This document shows positions 33,506 to 43,369 of a DNA stretch of 64,000 nucleotides, one piece after another. This DNA comes from Armillaria gallica (Eukaryota > Basidiomycota > Agaricomycetes > Agaricales > Physalacriaceae): positions 2,170,001-2,234,000 of the forward strand of contig JBANDB010000014.1 of assembly GCA_037576215.1 (NCBI GenBank), given 5' to 3'. The first letter of the stretch is position 1, and each line of letters starts with the position of its first letter. Below the pieces are notes generated by a model, which saw nothing but the letters and a program-made list of their open reading frames with translations, made no database searches and was not told the origin of the DNA. The position numbers and the translations under genes are program-made.

Positions 33506-35057
33506 TAGTTTTCCGGCTCCGTCGGGGCCGGATCCTCAGAGGCAGGTGCAGGTTCTTCAACTTCTGCGGCACGGCCTTTAGCGGGAGCCGCGGCCTTGCG
33601 TTTGTTGCAGTCCTCGGTCTTGTGCTTGCCTCCACAGAACATACAGAGGTTGTTCCTTCGGCGGCGGTCCTTTTCTTCTTGAGTAAGACGGCCGTCTTTG
33701 CCTAGCTTATCAGCATAGGGCTTGGGGTTGGAAGCGGATCCCGAGGAGTTGGGATCGGAAGACTTCGGAGCTGATCCAGAAGTCGAAGAACTGGCATTGG
33801 AATTGGAACCCTTGGATTTAGGGTTGTTGGAGTATGAACCGGAGGACTTGTTTTCCCGATTTTCACGGGATATCTCGGTCCTCCGAGTCCAATAGCGAGC
33901 GTCGAGTTCTTGGGCTAGGAAGCGCATGTCACGGAGATTGTTAGGTTTCCCGTGGTGAGCCATATCATCCTTGATGCGTGTACAAAGTCCGCGGTAGAAA
34001 GCATGGCGAAGGGAATTGTCGCCGTAGCCAACTTGGGAGGCGTATTGATTAAACTGAACCATATACTTCATGATTCGGTCTCCGTCACGCATCCGGAGAT
34101 GTTCCAGGGCATCCTCGGCATCTCCGATGGCATCGAAAGGACCAAAGTTGGTTCGAAGTTCGTCAAGGAAGGCGGCGTAAGAGTATTGCCATGCCGGTGG
34201 GTTCCGCGGATTGGGACGGAGGATGTCTGGTTCAAACCAGTCAAGAGCGGTGCCGGAAAGGAAGGAGATGGCGTAGTTGACTTTACTGGCATCCGCCGCA
34301 AAAGCAGTGGGTCTGTCATTAAAGTTCAACTGAAGGGAGACAATGAAAGCCTTAAGCTTCCGCGGGTCGGAGCCGTCAAATGTATCAGGTTCTTTGACCT
34401 TGGTACGGATGTTGTTCGGTCGAGGATTGTTTAGCGAAGTGGAAACCCTGCGCAACAGGTTCATGAATTCTCGTAAGAATTCTTGCTCATTGGGAACATT
34501 GTTGTCGGGTCCGCCCGGTCCTCCTGGTCCATTGGGACCTCCAGGCCCTCCGGGACCTCCAGGACCGCCAGGACCACCTGGTCCATTGGGGCCGCCGGGG
34601 CTGCCGGGTCCGTTCGGTCTACCTGGGGAGTCGGAACCATCGTCACCCTGGTTGTGTCGATTCGGAGGATGAGTGGGGGTATCGGTTTGCCTCCGGAATC
34701 ATCGGATCCCGCGGCGTCCGTTTGTTCCCCATTGGAGGTGGGTTGAGGTACTGGGGTATGTGGATCCGGATTTTCTCGGTATCCGTCGAATATGCCTGTC
34801 CTTCGGTGACGTGGAAGGTCGTCGGGTGGCGGCGTACCGAAAGGGTTAGGAGAACCGTAGTTGTCGGATTGACGAGCAGTGAAACTGGAGTGGCTGTAGG
34901 TTTCCCTACGGGATGGTTGTCCTCCGACGGAGGCCGATCCGAAAAGTTCCGGATTTTCCTTGGATGCGGATGCTGCTATGTCATCCATGGAAAAGATTGG
35001 TGTTTTTCGTTTCGGGCCTTCGCCTGTCTCTGGAGGGTAAGTATATGTGGTTGTCAT
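33505..35057 (-). CDS. Gypsy-2 Gag (two frames, apparent frameshift)
   Basis: The N-terminal part (35057 to about 34700, starting [10 protein letters not shown]) is Pro/Ser-rich. The frame then has to shift near 34680-34720 into the capsid frame, which begins upstream of 34464 with a Gly-Pro-Gly repeat of about 15 triplets (34500-34640), collagen-like in composition. The capsid core ([46 protein letters not shown]) is typical of fungal Ty3/gypsy Gag. The knuckle is [13 protein letters not shown], a CX2CX3HX4C variant one residue shorter than usual. The C-terminus is acidic and Pro-rich. Confidence 0.85.
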
Positions 35058-35102
35058 GATTTAGAGAAAAAATTCGACTCAAGGGGTTGAGTTCGAATAT
35101 AC

Positions 35103-35604
35103 TGTTAGGGACGTGCCAAATAGACAAAGATAACTCTCACGAGCGGAGGTCCGCGGAGTGCGTGGGCTTTGGCGAAGCTATTAGCAACGTCACCCTTGAG
35201 CCGAAGCCCTAAGATTGGATTACGGAGCGGAGTCCGTGGAGAGCGAAGGTTCGGATAGAGAGCAAGGATAGTCCAACGGAGCGGAGGCCGCGGACTTGGA
35301 GAGCGATAGATTAGACTTGGAGTCAGAGAGAGATTTGGCTAAACCAAGTTGATATTCGAACTGAGTATCTACAAGTAATTCTACAATATATATAGTAGTA
35401 GATAAATCCGAGTCGGAGTTCGATGGACTCCGGCGGAGGTCTGTTCGCTACCGAATTCGGGTTCTAGAATTAATATGTGAAATAGTAAAATGAAATGATA
35501 AATGAAATATCAAATGTGAAGTAGAGTAATGGTAAGCGGTCGGAGGCCGCAGGAGTCCGATAGGGATGGAGTTCGAATTGAAGTTGGGTTTGGTGTGAAG
35601 AACA
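35103..35604 (-). repeat. Gypsy-2 5' LTR
   Basis: Homologous to 26949-27493 and ending CCCTAACA on minus. The outer end is uncertain. The LTR-like sequence ends at AACA (35604), but a further 36 bp (to about 35640) has weak similarity to the outer end of the other LTR. Either the outer 22 bp are deleted here or the border is at 35640. The minus-strand sequence just inside (GTATATTCGAACTC) is not a standard TGG-type primer binding site. Confidence 0.75.
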
Positions 35605-36945
35605 TACTGGGGGCCTTGAAGCGGCATGCAACGCATGTCAGAATACGTGCAGCGATGGTACTGGTGGCTGTGACTAGTGACAGATACCAAGGAGTTTTGC
35701 AAGACCTGCATAGAATGTCAGCAATGCAAAGGAGGTATGAAAATGCCCAGCAGGAAACTACACCCACTGCCGATACCCACAAAACCATGGGAGTCCATAG
35801 GGATGGACTTTGTCAGACCATTCTCTGAAGTTACCGCAGATGATGGACGCAAATTCAACTACCTGTGGGTTATTGTCTGCCACATGACTAGTATGGTACA
35901 CCTCGTACCTACGCATACATCAATGAGCACATGACAACTATCAAGTGTATACATTCACGAGATTGTATGACTTCATGGTCTCCCCAGCTCCATCGTTAGT
36001 GATAGAGACTCAAAGTTTACGTTGAAATGGTGGCGCGAGCTCCACAGGATGATGGGCTCCCGACTATTAATGTCCACGTCCTTCCACCTGCAGACCGACA
36101 GTATGACTGAGCGAATGAATCGCTCCATAGGCCAGATGTTCCACGCAGGTTTGTGCCCTGATCAAAAGGACTGGTATGGGAAGGTTGACCTGAGCGAATT
36201 CGCAATCAACGCTAGCGTGAGCGACACTATGCGATTTGCACCATTTGAACTCAATGGGGGATACATGCCCTCCATGATTCGAGAGTTGAAGGACACTGAA
36301 CACCTCGTGCTGGGAGTACGGAAGTTTGCTGAGGCAGCCCTGTCCAATCTTGCAGCAGCACATGATGGGATAATTGAAGCACATGTATTCCAAGCACATC
36401 GAGTGAATAAGAAACGAAGCGAAGAACCTACGATTGCAGTTGGTGACCTGGTATACTTGTCAATGAAAAACCTCAACATACCGAAGGGGAGGGCGAGGAA
36501 GCTGTGCCCGAAGTATGTGGGGCCGTATAAAGTTCATGCCACCCACCCTAATACGTCCACCTATACGTTGGAACTCCCTCTCGTGCTGCAGGCCCGACAG
36601 ATACACCCCACCTTCCATGCTAACCTACTATGCCCGCACTATGCGAGTAACGACGCGCTGTTCCAGAACCAAGCTCAACCCAAGCCATATGATTTCGGAG
36701 CGCCTGACGACATAGAGTGGTTTGTGGACAACATCCTCAGACACTGTTGGAATGACGGGGAATGTCTGGAATTCGAAGTATGCTGGAGTATGGGAGATAC
36801 GACATGGGAGCCCTTGGCTCACTGCAAGGACCTTGCAGCTCTAGATCGCTACCTGGAAGTGATGGGCGCTAACTCGCCTCGACAACTGCCGAAGAAGCCA
36901 GCAGAGCCACCTGTCTCTGTTCCTCGTGTCACACGTGGACGATGA
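35605..36945 (+). pseudogene. Gypsy-1 integrase, interrupted by TGA codons
   Basis: Starts inside the zinc domain (EYVQRWYWW, then CKTCIECQQC supplying the two Cys). The core has SIGMDFVRPFSE (first Asp) and SSIVSDRDSKF (second Asp). The expected catalytic Glu region reads DSMTERMNRS, where related elements have DGQTERANRS, so E is kept but flanks have drifted. The C-terminal GPYKV/HPTFHANLL region and a chromodomain-like end (VDNILRHCWNDG, DTTWEPL) follow to VTRGR. One frame throughout, broken by TGA at 35671, 35932 and 35968. Confidence 0.88.
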
Positions 36946-38287
36946 GCTCGGCAGAAATAGGCACGAAGACTCACCTCCTGACGCTGACATTGGAAGAGCA
37001 GCGCTGGGATTATTTTCACAATGATGATCCCCTCATTAAAAGCTGGGGCCTCCCCAACGCCTCTCACTTCGACACACCACCATGTTGAGGCAGAATCTCC
37101 TTATCGCTGTGCTCTTTAGTGCCCGAACGATAGTCGCTACACCTGGTGATGACCATAGCTCCAACATCAACTGGCCATCTATGCCATGGTGGATTACGGG
37201 AGGCGCACCACCTCTAACGAACCCCATGAACCAGATCCCACAGCTCCCACAACAGCCCGCGATGGGCTGGCCCAACCCTTTTTCGTATGCGCCATTCGGG
37301 CAACCAGCGCAGTTCAGCTTTCCTCAAGGCCCTCCACCACCACTGTTTTACGGTGGGTACCCCCCAGCTCCAGCAGCATCGACACACGGGATCAAGACTG
37401 TCCCGGATGCAGGTGAGGATGCGCCCATGGCTATCGACAACATTGCGAACCCTAACGGTGCAGGCATAGTGACCTCCACCCCTCATATGCCCCCGCAGAC
37501 GAATGCAGTGGCTGGCTCATCCAGACAACGGGATGCACCTACCGTGCCCAGGGCATGGCGGGACACCGGAATCGATTGGGATGACGTGCCTCGATCACAA
37601 TGGCGAAGCTCATCCCCACAATGGAGCCGTTCATCACGCTACGACACTACCGACACAAGGGACGACAACCGTCGCAAGTGTAAAGGGAAGCAGCAGGCAT
37701 CCCCACAGGAGCTAGAGCGTCAATGGAGTGCTGACGAGCGCATGAGATGATGGGAGGAGGATAGGGAGATGGAACGTGCACGCAGGCACGCGGAGGAAGC
37801 TCCCATACCGGCACAAGTACTGGATTTGCAGGCCAGAGAGATGGCAGGTAGTGACCCCATGGCAGACGCGCTACGAGAGCAGTTATCGATGAATGTTGAT
37901 TTGATACGGCGTTGCAAGGAGCTGGAGAAAATACTGCACAAACGCCAACCATCGCCAGAGTGGGATAATTACTACTCCCCCAAACAACACCGTAACTCAT
38001 GCCATCAGCAGAATGAATACTGCCACCGTGAGGAAATTGACGACTTTTTGGAAGGCAATGGGGACTATCCCACGCATCGCAGCGGGCCGCTACATGTGGA
38101 TTCTTTGGACAAAACCTCAATTCCACCAATGTCCACTAGGGAGCCCCAATGGCCACCCATGATCACTCGTGCCCAGCTGTGCCCACCAATGGCAACCCAT
38201 GGCATTCCGTGGCATTCCGTGCAGCTCAGTGAACGGGCGAGTAGATCCATCCAACATAGTGGCGTTCTTGACCGTTATAATCCATAG
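36942..38287 (+). pseudogene. Gypsy-1 downstream accessory frames
   Basis: An ATG at 36942 overlaps the Pol stop and gives a short frame (MSSAEIGTKTHLL, with a DYFHNDDPLIKSWG segment) ending at TGA 37086. A second frame from 37082 (MLRQNLLIAVLFS) runs to 38287 with one TGA at 37748. It starts with a hydrophobic stretch, then a Pro/Gln-rich part, an RSSSPQWSRSSR part and an acidic/basic helical end. Such extra frames after integrase occur in related basidiomycete elements. No enzymatic domain is seen. Confidence 0.5.
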
Positions 38288-38752
38288 CATCCCGTGACAA
38301 GAAATGGGGTCTCCATGCAACCCCACGCAATGCCATCGCTCTGCCTGTCACTGGTGACCATGGCAGTCCACCCATTCCCACTGATGTCAGGCAAACAGTC
38401 ACGTTTGGTCACACCAATATGATATCCCAACCGCTTGACATATTCGATAGAGACATAAGGAACGAAATAATTGATGTACCTGCAATCAAACCATGAATAG
38501 AAAGCATTAGACTATCTGGCTACATTCAGGCACATTCTGGATCCACTCTCTGCCATGGTCAGGTGTTTCAAGCGTGTAATTCATATCTTCATTGTATAAT
38601 AGTCATAACAATATTTCCAAAACATCATGTCAATTATCTCAATTTTCTAACTAATAAGAGCTTACCCAGACCCCCACCTCCAAACATCAAACCAATCACA
38701 CTCCCTTCAATCATTTTTACTTTTCCAACTTCGTTTCTTCGATTTACCTCCA
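38288..38752. other. Right edge of Gypsy-1 and intergenic
   Basis: No gene. There are short internal repeats (CATGGCATTCCGTGGCATTCCGTG-like, just upstream). AT-rich from about 38560. No LTR matching 18591 onward was recognised. Confidence 0.4.
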
Positions 38753-40012
38753 TGGAACCTGATCACCCTATGCGCGGAGCCTGTTCGAATTGCCCAGGAT
38801 GCTGCCCCGCCTTTGTCGTTGGCGAAGTTCATGCGGAGAATGCAACGGCGAGTAATGTTCCTCTTTAACCGTTACATCCTCTCACCTCTTTACAGCGGAT
38901 ATGTCGTGCGTGTGGGTGCTACTACACCACGCACTATCCCTTCATGCATGTCGGCGAGTATCTGAGGACCTACAGTCCTGCTAATTGCCGAGGACTTGCT
39001 GTGGTATGTCATCTTTCCCTTCAACCCATTTCAGCTTCTCAATGTTCCATGTGCAGCAAGAAAATAACCCACTGTACTGTCAGTGCAGAGGCCCTTGTGA
39101 CTTCCACAGCATTGACGAGCTAGTCATTTCCTCCCCAGCCAACATCTTGGCCGGCATCATTCCTACGTTCTCTTCTCCCCCCCCTCCTCCTGTCCCTGTC
39201 AGTGCTCCAATAGCTACCCCTGCGCCAACAGCATCCACTTCCTTCTTTCATCCCCCTCCTGGTGGAACAGGACTCCAATCCATCTCAGCCCCTGCTCTGC
39301 TCTCATACCTGCTTGTACCGTCGGTATCCGGCTCATCGGCACCCCATACACCTTTGCAGACCAATCCTGCCAGTATGGTAGCTCAGATGATTGCATCGTC
39401 ATCATCTGCCCCATCATCGAGCATGTCAGGTCAACAGATCCCCCCAGATCCACTCCTCACTGCCGGTCTCAACCACCACCCTCCTTTCCAGCCTACACCA
39501 GGCCATCAGGACCCCTTGTAAACATCCACGGCAGGAACGGAACCAATGCTCGCTGTCAGCAGTCTTACCAATCCCGCACCTTCGTCGACAACCTCACCAT
39601 TGGGCGCAACAGTAATCAGCCGAGCTACACTGAGTTCTGCTTTCTCATCATGCCCCTTCATTGCCCCAACACCCAGTGCTTACATGACAATCCTCCCCAC
39701 CTTCACCCCGACGACCCATCTACAGCTGACTGGAAACTCGAACATTCCCATGTCCAGCCACTCATCGACCATCTCACCACCCTCCAACTCTCCTTCACCA
39801 TATGTACCTCCAAGGATACCGACTCTTTTTGTGATATCCATAAGGCTGTTCTTGACCACCAAAAATGCCAAGACACACCCAAAATCCCCGGGCTCCATCT
39901 CAGTGAGGATGCGCAGCCTCACGATTGTGGTTGGTGTCTTCTTCAACTTTGCTCGGCTGGAGGTACCACCAAATTGATGTGTGCCAAGAGCGCCAGACAG
40001 TCCACGTATTAG
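38753..40012 (+). pseudogene. Unrecognised Cys-rich, Pro/Ser-rich gene, broken
   Basis: Begins MEPDHPMRGACSNCPGC at 38753. A GT-AG intron from 38849 leads to CRACGCYYTTHYPF (from about 38897), then a Pro/Ser-rich part after an intron ending near 39056 (YCQCRGPCDF, then long Pro/Thr/Ser stretches to 39521). A third block (39560-40012, CPNTQCLHDNPPHLHPDD, KLEHSHVQPLIDHLTT) may be a later exon. The CxxC pairs suggest zinc binding. The first junction does not keep frame with the splice sites I can see, so the gene is probably damaged. I know no named family for it. Confidence 0.45.
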
Positions 40013-40640
40013 AATCATGGTAACCTCTGCATGCACTGCTCTCTTGCCAAGGCGGCCAGGCCAGCAGGTACCGATGCTGAAACCCACTTCAAGTCCTGCT
40101 TTATCATAGGTCAGTTTGCCACTTTCATTGAGACGCTTCCTTTGCGTTAGCTCACCACTCTCATATAGTGCTGACCTTCAGCAATATTGTCCATCAGATC
40201 ACCAACTGCTTTCAGGATGATTTTAAGCCCACACCCATCCATCCTGAAAAGGCAGCAATGCCACATCTCTGCTTCGCTGCCTGAGCGCTCTTCAATCTTG
40301 CCTTCATCTCCCGAACTGTAGGCGACTTGGACGCCAGTCCTGACCAACGTTGTCTTCGTCTGTGTTGAGGGGAAAGCCCGGACCTTCAGCCCTCCATGAG
40401 TACTGCCGCGCGTCACTCACAATGTCCCAAAGACCCTTGCCGTCCGAACGTGAGCTTATACAAGTTTGCTGCCAAGAACCACTGTCTTACCTGATACTAC
40501 TAAGACCCAGGTTTCGTTGTCTGTCTCCGCACCGACGCCCACCTCAGCCAATCCGCCTGAAGAGGTATGTTCTCTAGCTTCGTGATCGTATAACCATTAT
40601 AGTCATCATGGCTTCTTGCAGAGCACACCCCCTTTGTCCC
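40013..40640. other. Short unsupported frames
   Basis: Fragments in several frames, perhaps exons of the flanking broken genes. No motif. Confidence 0.3.
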
Positions 40641-40758
40641 AACCCACTGCCCCCATACCCTGCCCCCCTATGAAAACCCTAGATGGGATTTCCCTGGGAG
40701 AGAGCTCCAAAGGCTCAAGCAGGATACTTTCTCTCCTGGTACCCACCTCAGAATCAGA

Positions 40759-42299
40759 GTGGCTGACCCCAAACAGGCAGCTGAAGTCCTCTGGACTGTG
40801 CTATTGCACATCGGGAGCCTGGTGCATCTCCTACCAGATGGAGAGAAGGTCGATCCTCAAACACACGCTTTACCTGACTTGCCTGCAGGTGCAACCATCA
40901 GCGACAACTGGGGCAACCCTGCTGCATTCATCCATATGACCGTCTCTGTCGACGGTCCCGGCATCAGTAACAGTATCACCATGGCAACATTGAGCACCCT
41001 CCTCCAGCGCCTCCTAGATGAAACAGATCCGGACAGCTGCTACGGTGGGCTACAGGGTGGCTCTCCACTACAAGCTCCACGGATGCCCATACATGATTTG
41101 ACAGCCACCCAAGCTGCATTCTGGTGGGCTCATGGTTTCTTTCTTGCACTGTGGTGTGTTGCAACCGGTCAAGCACCATTACCTCTATCCCCCTTTGTCT
41201 GGCATGCCCTGCTCCCGAACAAACTGAACCAATGCTGATACCAACTGGACGAGTGGATGGCCTCTTTGATCAATAGCGTCTGCCCCGACATTGGCCTATT
41301 CCTTTGTGCCTGGCTTGACTTAGGAAAAAGTCAGCCTCTCTTGACGCATGAGAAATGTGAACTGTGCTATCTTGAGCCTGTTCCGGTCTTTCTCCACCAC
41401 CATTGCGATGGCATCACCACGGTAAGACTTAGCCTGACCTCCTATTCTCACTCACACCCTTCTCAACATCACTTTTTTCTAGGCTCATCAACTTGGCCTT
41501 GGTCTGTGGCGTTCGTCGGAGCTCCATGAGCACGTTGACAGATCCATCCGAGCCAGACACCTCATCGGACATGAAAACTTCGACGCTCTGCCTGCATTCC
41601 AAAAGTATCATGCCGGCTTTCACCAAAATTTTGGCTCTAGTTTCAACCAACCCTCAGATGCCCCCTCCTTGGTGCGTGTGTCTCTGTCAGTCTCCCCTCA
41701 TCATTGATTGAGCTAACCCTTGCCATCAAGCCTTCCCTCATTTCGATGGTATGTTTGCTCACCCTATGCTCAGATCAGGAGTTTGTATACTGGTTCTTCA
41801 ACAAGAAGCTCAAAACTCTGGACCAGCTGAAGGATGTAATACAGTATGACATTACCGGCGTCCAACACACTGAACTAGGCAAAAGGGTAGCACGGAGCAT
41901 TGAAGGTACTTTTGTGGAACTCGTCCGACATCGATTCCAGGCAGCCCTGGAGGACTACCTGAGCAAAGACCTCATTCGGCGGGGGACTCAGATGCTCCTA
42001 ACTGTCACCACCTCCCCATATCTCCCACCAAGCTCCCGAGACAAAATACAGGTGCATGGTTTGTCTCCAAAAGATGGTTCTCCTCTCCTAAACATACCGA
42101 CCCTCAGATTAGGTTTGTCGAACCTGAACCTAACAAGACCTTCCACCAGTATGTCCACGCGTGCTTCTTGGCTATAGACATCTGCTTCGACTGTCCCCTG
42201 GCCCTCATATTAGCTAAGGGACATTGGAACGAGATCACTATAGAGGCCTACTTTGACAGGCTCTTCATAGGCGATCATACCGTCTTCAACCGTGAATGA
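40759..42299 (+). pseudogene. Unrecognised multi-exon gene with possible HECT-like C-terminus, broken
   Basis: Frame 40759-41529 (ADPKQAAEVLWTVLL, WWAHGFFLALWCVATG) is continuous except for TGA at 41236. A GT-AG intron near 41420-41482 leads to LGLGLWRSSELHEHVDRS. Later exons give EFVYWFFNKKLKTLDQLKD, YDITGVQHTELGKRV and, from 42110, FVEPEPNKTFHQYVHACF with LAIDICFD, ending at TGA 42297. The HACFLAID segment resembles the Cys-containing TCFNxLDLP signature of HECT ubiquitin ligases, and its position near the C-terminus fits. This is a weak resemblance. I cannot exclude an unrelated family. Confidence 0.45.
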
Positions 42300-43369
42300 A
42301 AGGCCAAACGCGCAGAGAAGGAGCCAGGCACTGTATTAGCCTGAGTCAATGTTCCATGTTCCAGTAGCCATAGTTATACAGATGCTTACCATACTGGCAT
42401 GTCGCAGACCCCACTTTATGTCTGGTGGACCAGTGTTCCTTGATGGCAAAGGTATCTTCCTGTTCTAAGAGCAGGTTTCGAGAGTGGCGATGGGCTTGCC
42501 TCCTCGTCGAAAAACTTCGTGCGATGAGAAATCAGATGGAGGGAAGTGCGATAACGAGGTGCTCAGCTCTGTGGTAGGACGGCCGCCATAAAATAACAGC
42601 AGAATCCCAGCACCCACTTCAAGCACTCCGCTCTGTGGTGGGATCACTGTCATGGAACAACGGGACAAACCCAGCACACAATGTCATGCCAGACCTCCCC
42701 GCCATGAAATGAGCGGGTTGGATCCAGTCATGCAAGCAAATACACTGCTGCCATAGGATAGCAGGTGGGTGCGAGTGCGTGAGAACAACTGTGGCGCCGG
42801 AAGCAAATTGTGGTCATTGCACCTGTTTGTATCTGAAGCCATCAGAGTTTCAATCAGACTCAAAGAGGCAATTCTGCACTAAGTCCCTCCCCCGTTATAT
42901 TCATACAGTCGATGCCATGGGACCACGCCATTTGAACAAGCCAGGGTTTCACTTTGGTGTCATCATTTGGCTTGCCAAACTCTTGCCAAGGTCCCACTTT
43001 GGCAGGGTTTGAATCGTCGCGTCACTCCTGGTACTCGAACTCCTGCCACGGTCCCCACATTAGCAGTTGGAATTGCGTTTTCTTCTGAGTCACCTAGGAG
43101 GTACACTCGCGTATGAACCCGGATGATAATGAAGCAGGCTGACGTCCCTCCAGATTGGCCTAATGCCTAATATGTCTGCTAACGCTGGTGCGAGTGCTTC
43201 AAAAGGCGCTACTCCCACTAACAGGTATTTCTTGTTCACCCAGTCAGTGTCATATCTCCCAGGCTGACATTGGAGCAGTGCCTCCCTTCGTAAGGTAGTA
43301 AACAGCAAGAACGAGGGCCTATTTGTCCTCTTAGGAACCAAGAGTCTTCCACCCATCCTGGTCACCATC
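42300..43369. other. Interval without a supportable gene
   Basis: Short frames only. Two similar segments (TTGCCAAGGTCCCAC near 42986 and a variant near 43034) may be remnants of a repeat. Confidence 0.35.

Larger units (their letters stand above)
26949..35604 (-). mobile_element. Gypsy-2: chromodomain Ty3/gypsy element (chromovirus type), largely intact
   Basis: Minus-strand element with LTRs at 26949-27493 and 35103 to about 35604. Gag, protease-RT-RNase H and integrase-chromodomain follow in that order, plus a plus-strand accessory gene (27656-29390) between integrase and the 3' LTR. Pol and integrase frames carry no stops, in contrast to Gypsy-1. No 5-bp target duplication is evident (left flank AGATG, right flank TACTG). 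Its insertion coincides with a deletion of the host element's RNase H region, so rearrangement after or during insertion is likely. Confidence 0.9.
18591..38650 (+). mobile_element. Gypsy-1: old Ty3/gypsy retroelement, interrupted by two insertions
   Basis: A single plus-strand reading frame encodes Gag, protease and the first part of reverse transcriptase (18907-23640). It resumes after a palindromic insertion (RT, about 26528-26948) and again after Gypsy-2 (integrase, 35605-36945), followed by accessory frames to 38287. The left end at 18591 begins TGTTAG, as LTRs do. No matching right LTR was found, so the right border (about 38650) is approximate. The RNase H region and the first part of the integrase zinc domain are missing between 26948 and 35605. 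Eleven in-frame stops are present and every one is TGA. Confidence 0.8.

Noticed and set aside
34343..34672. Plus-strand collagen-like ORF with Gly-Pro-Pro repeats
   Set aside because: It is the antisense of the Gly-Pro linker in Gypsy-2 Gag. The minus strand has the recognisable capsid frame.
38288..38752. Right LTR of Gypsy-1
   Set aside because: I looked for TGTTAGTGTAACGGG and the 9-bp hairpin seen at the left end and found neither.
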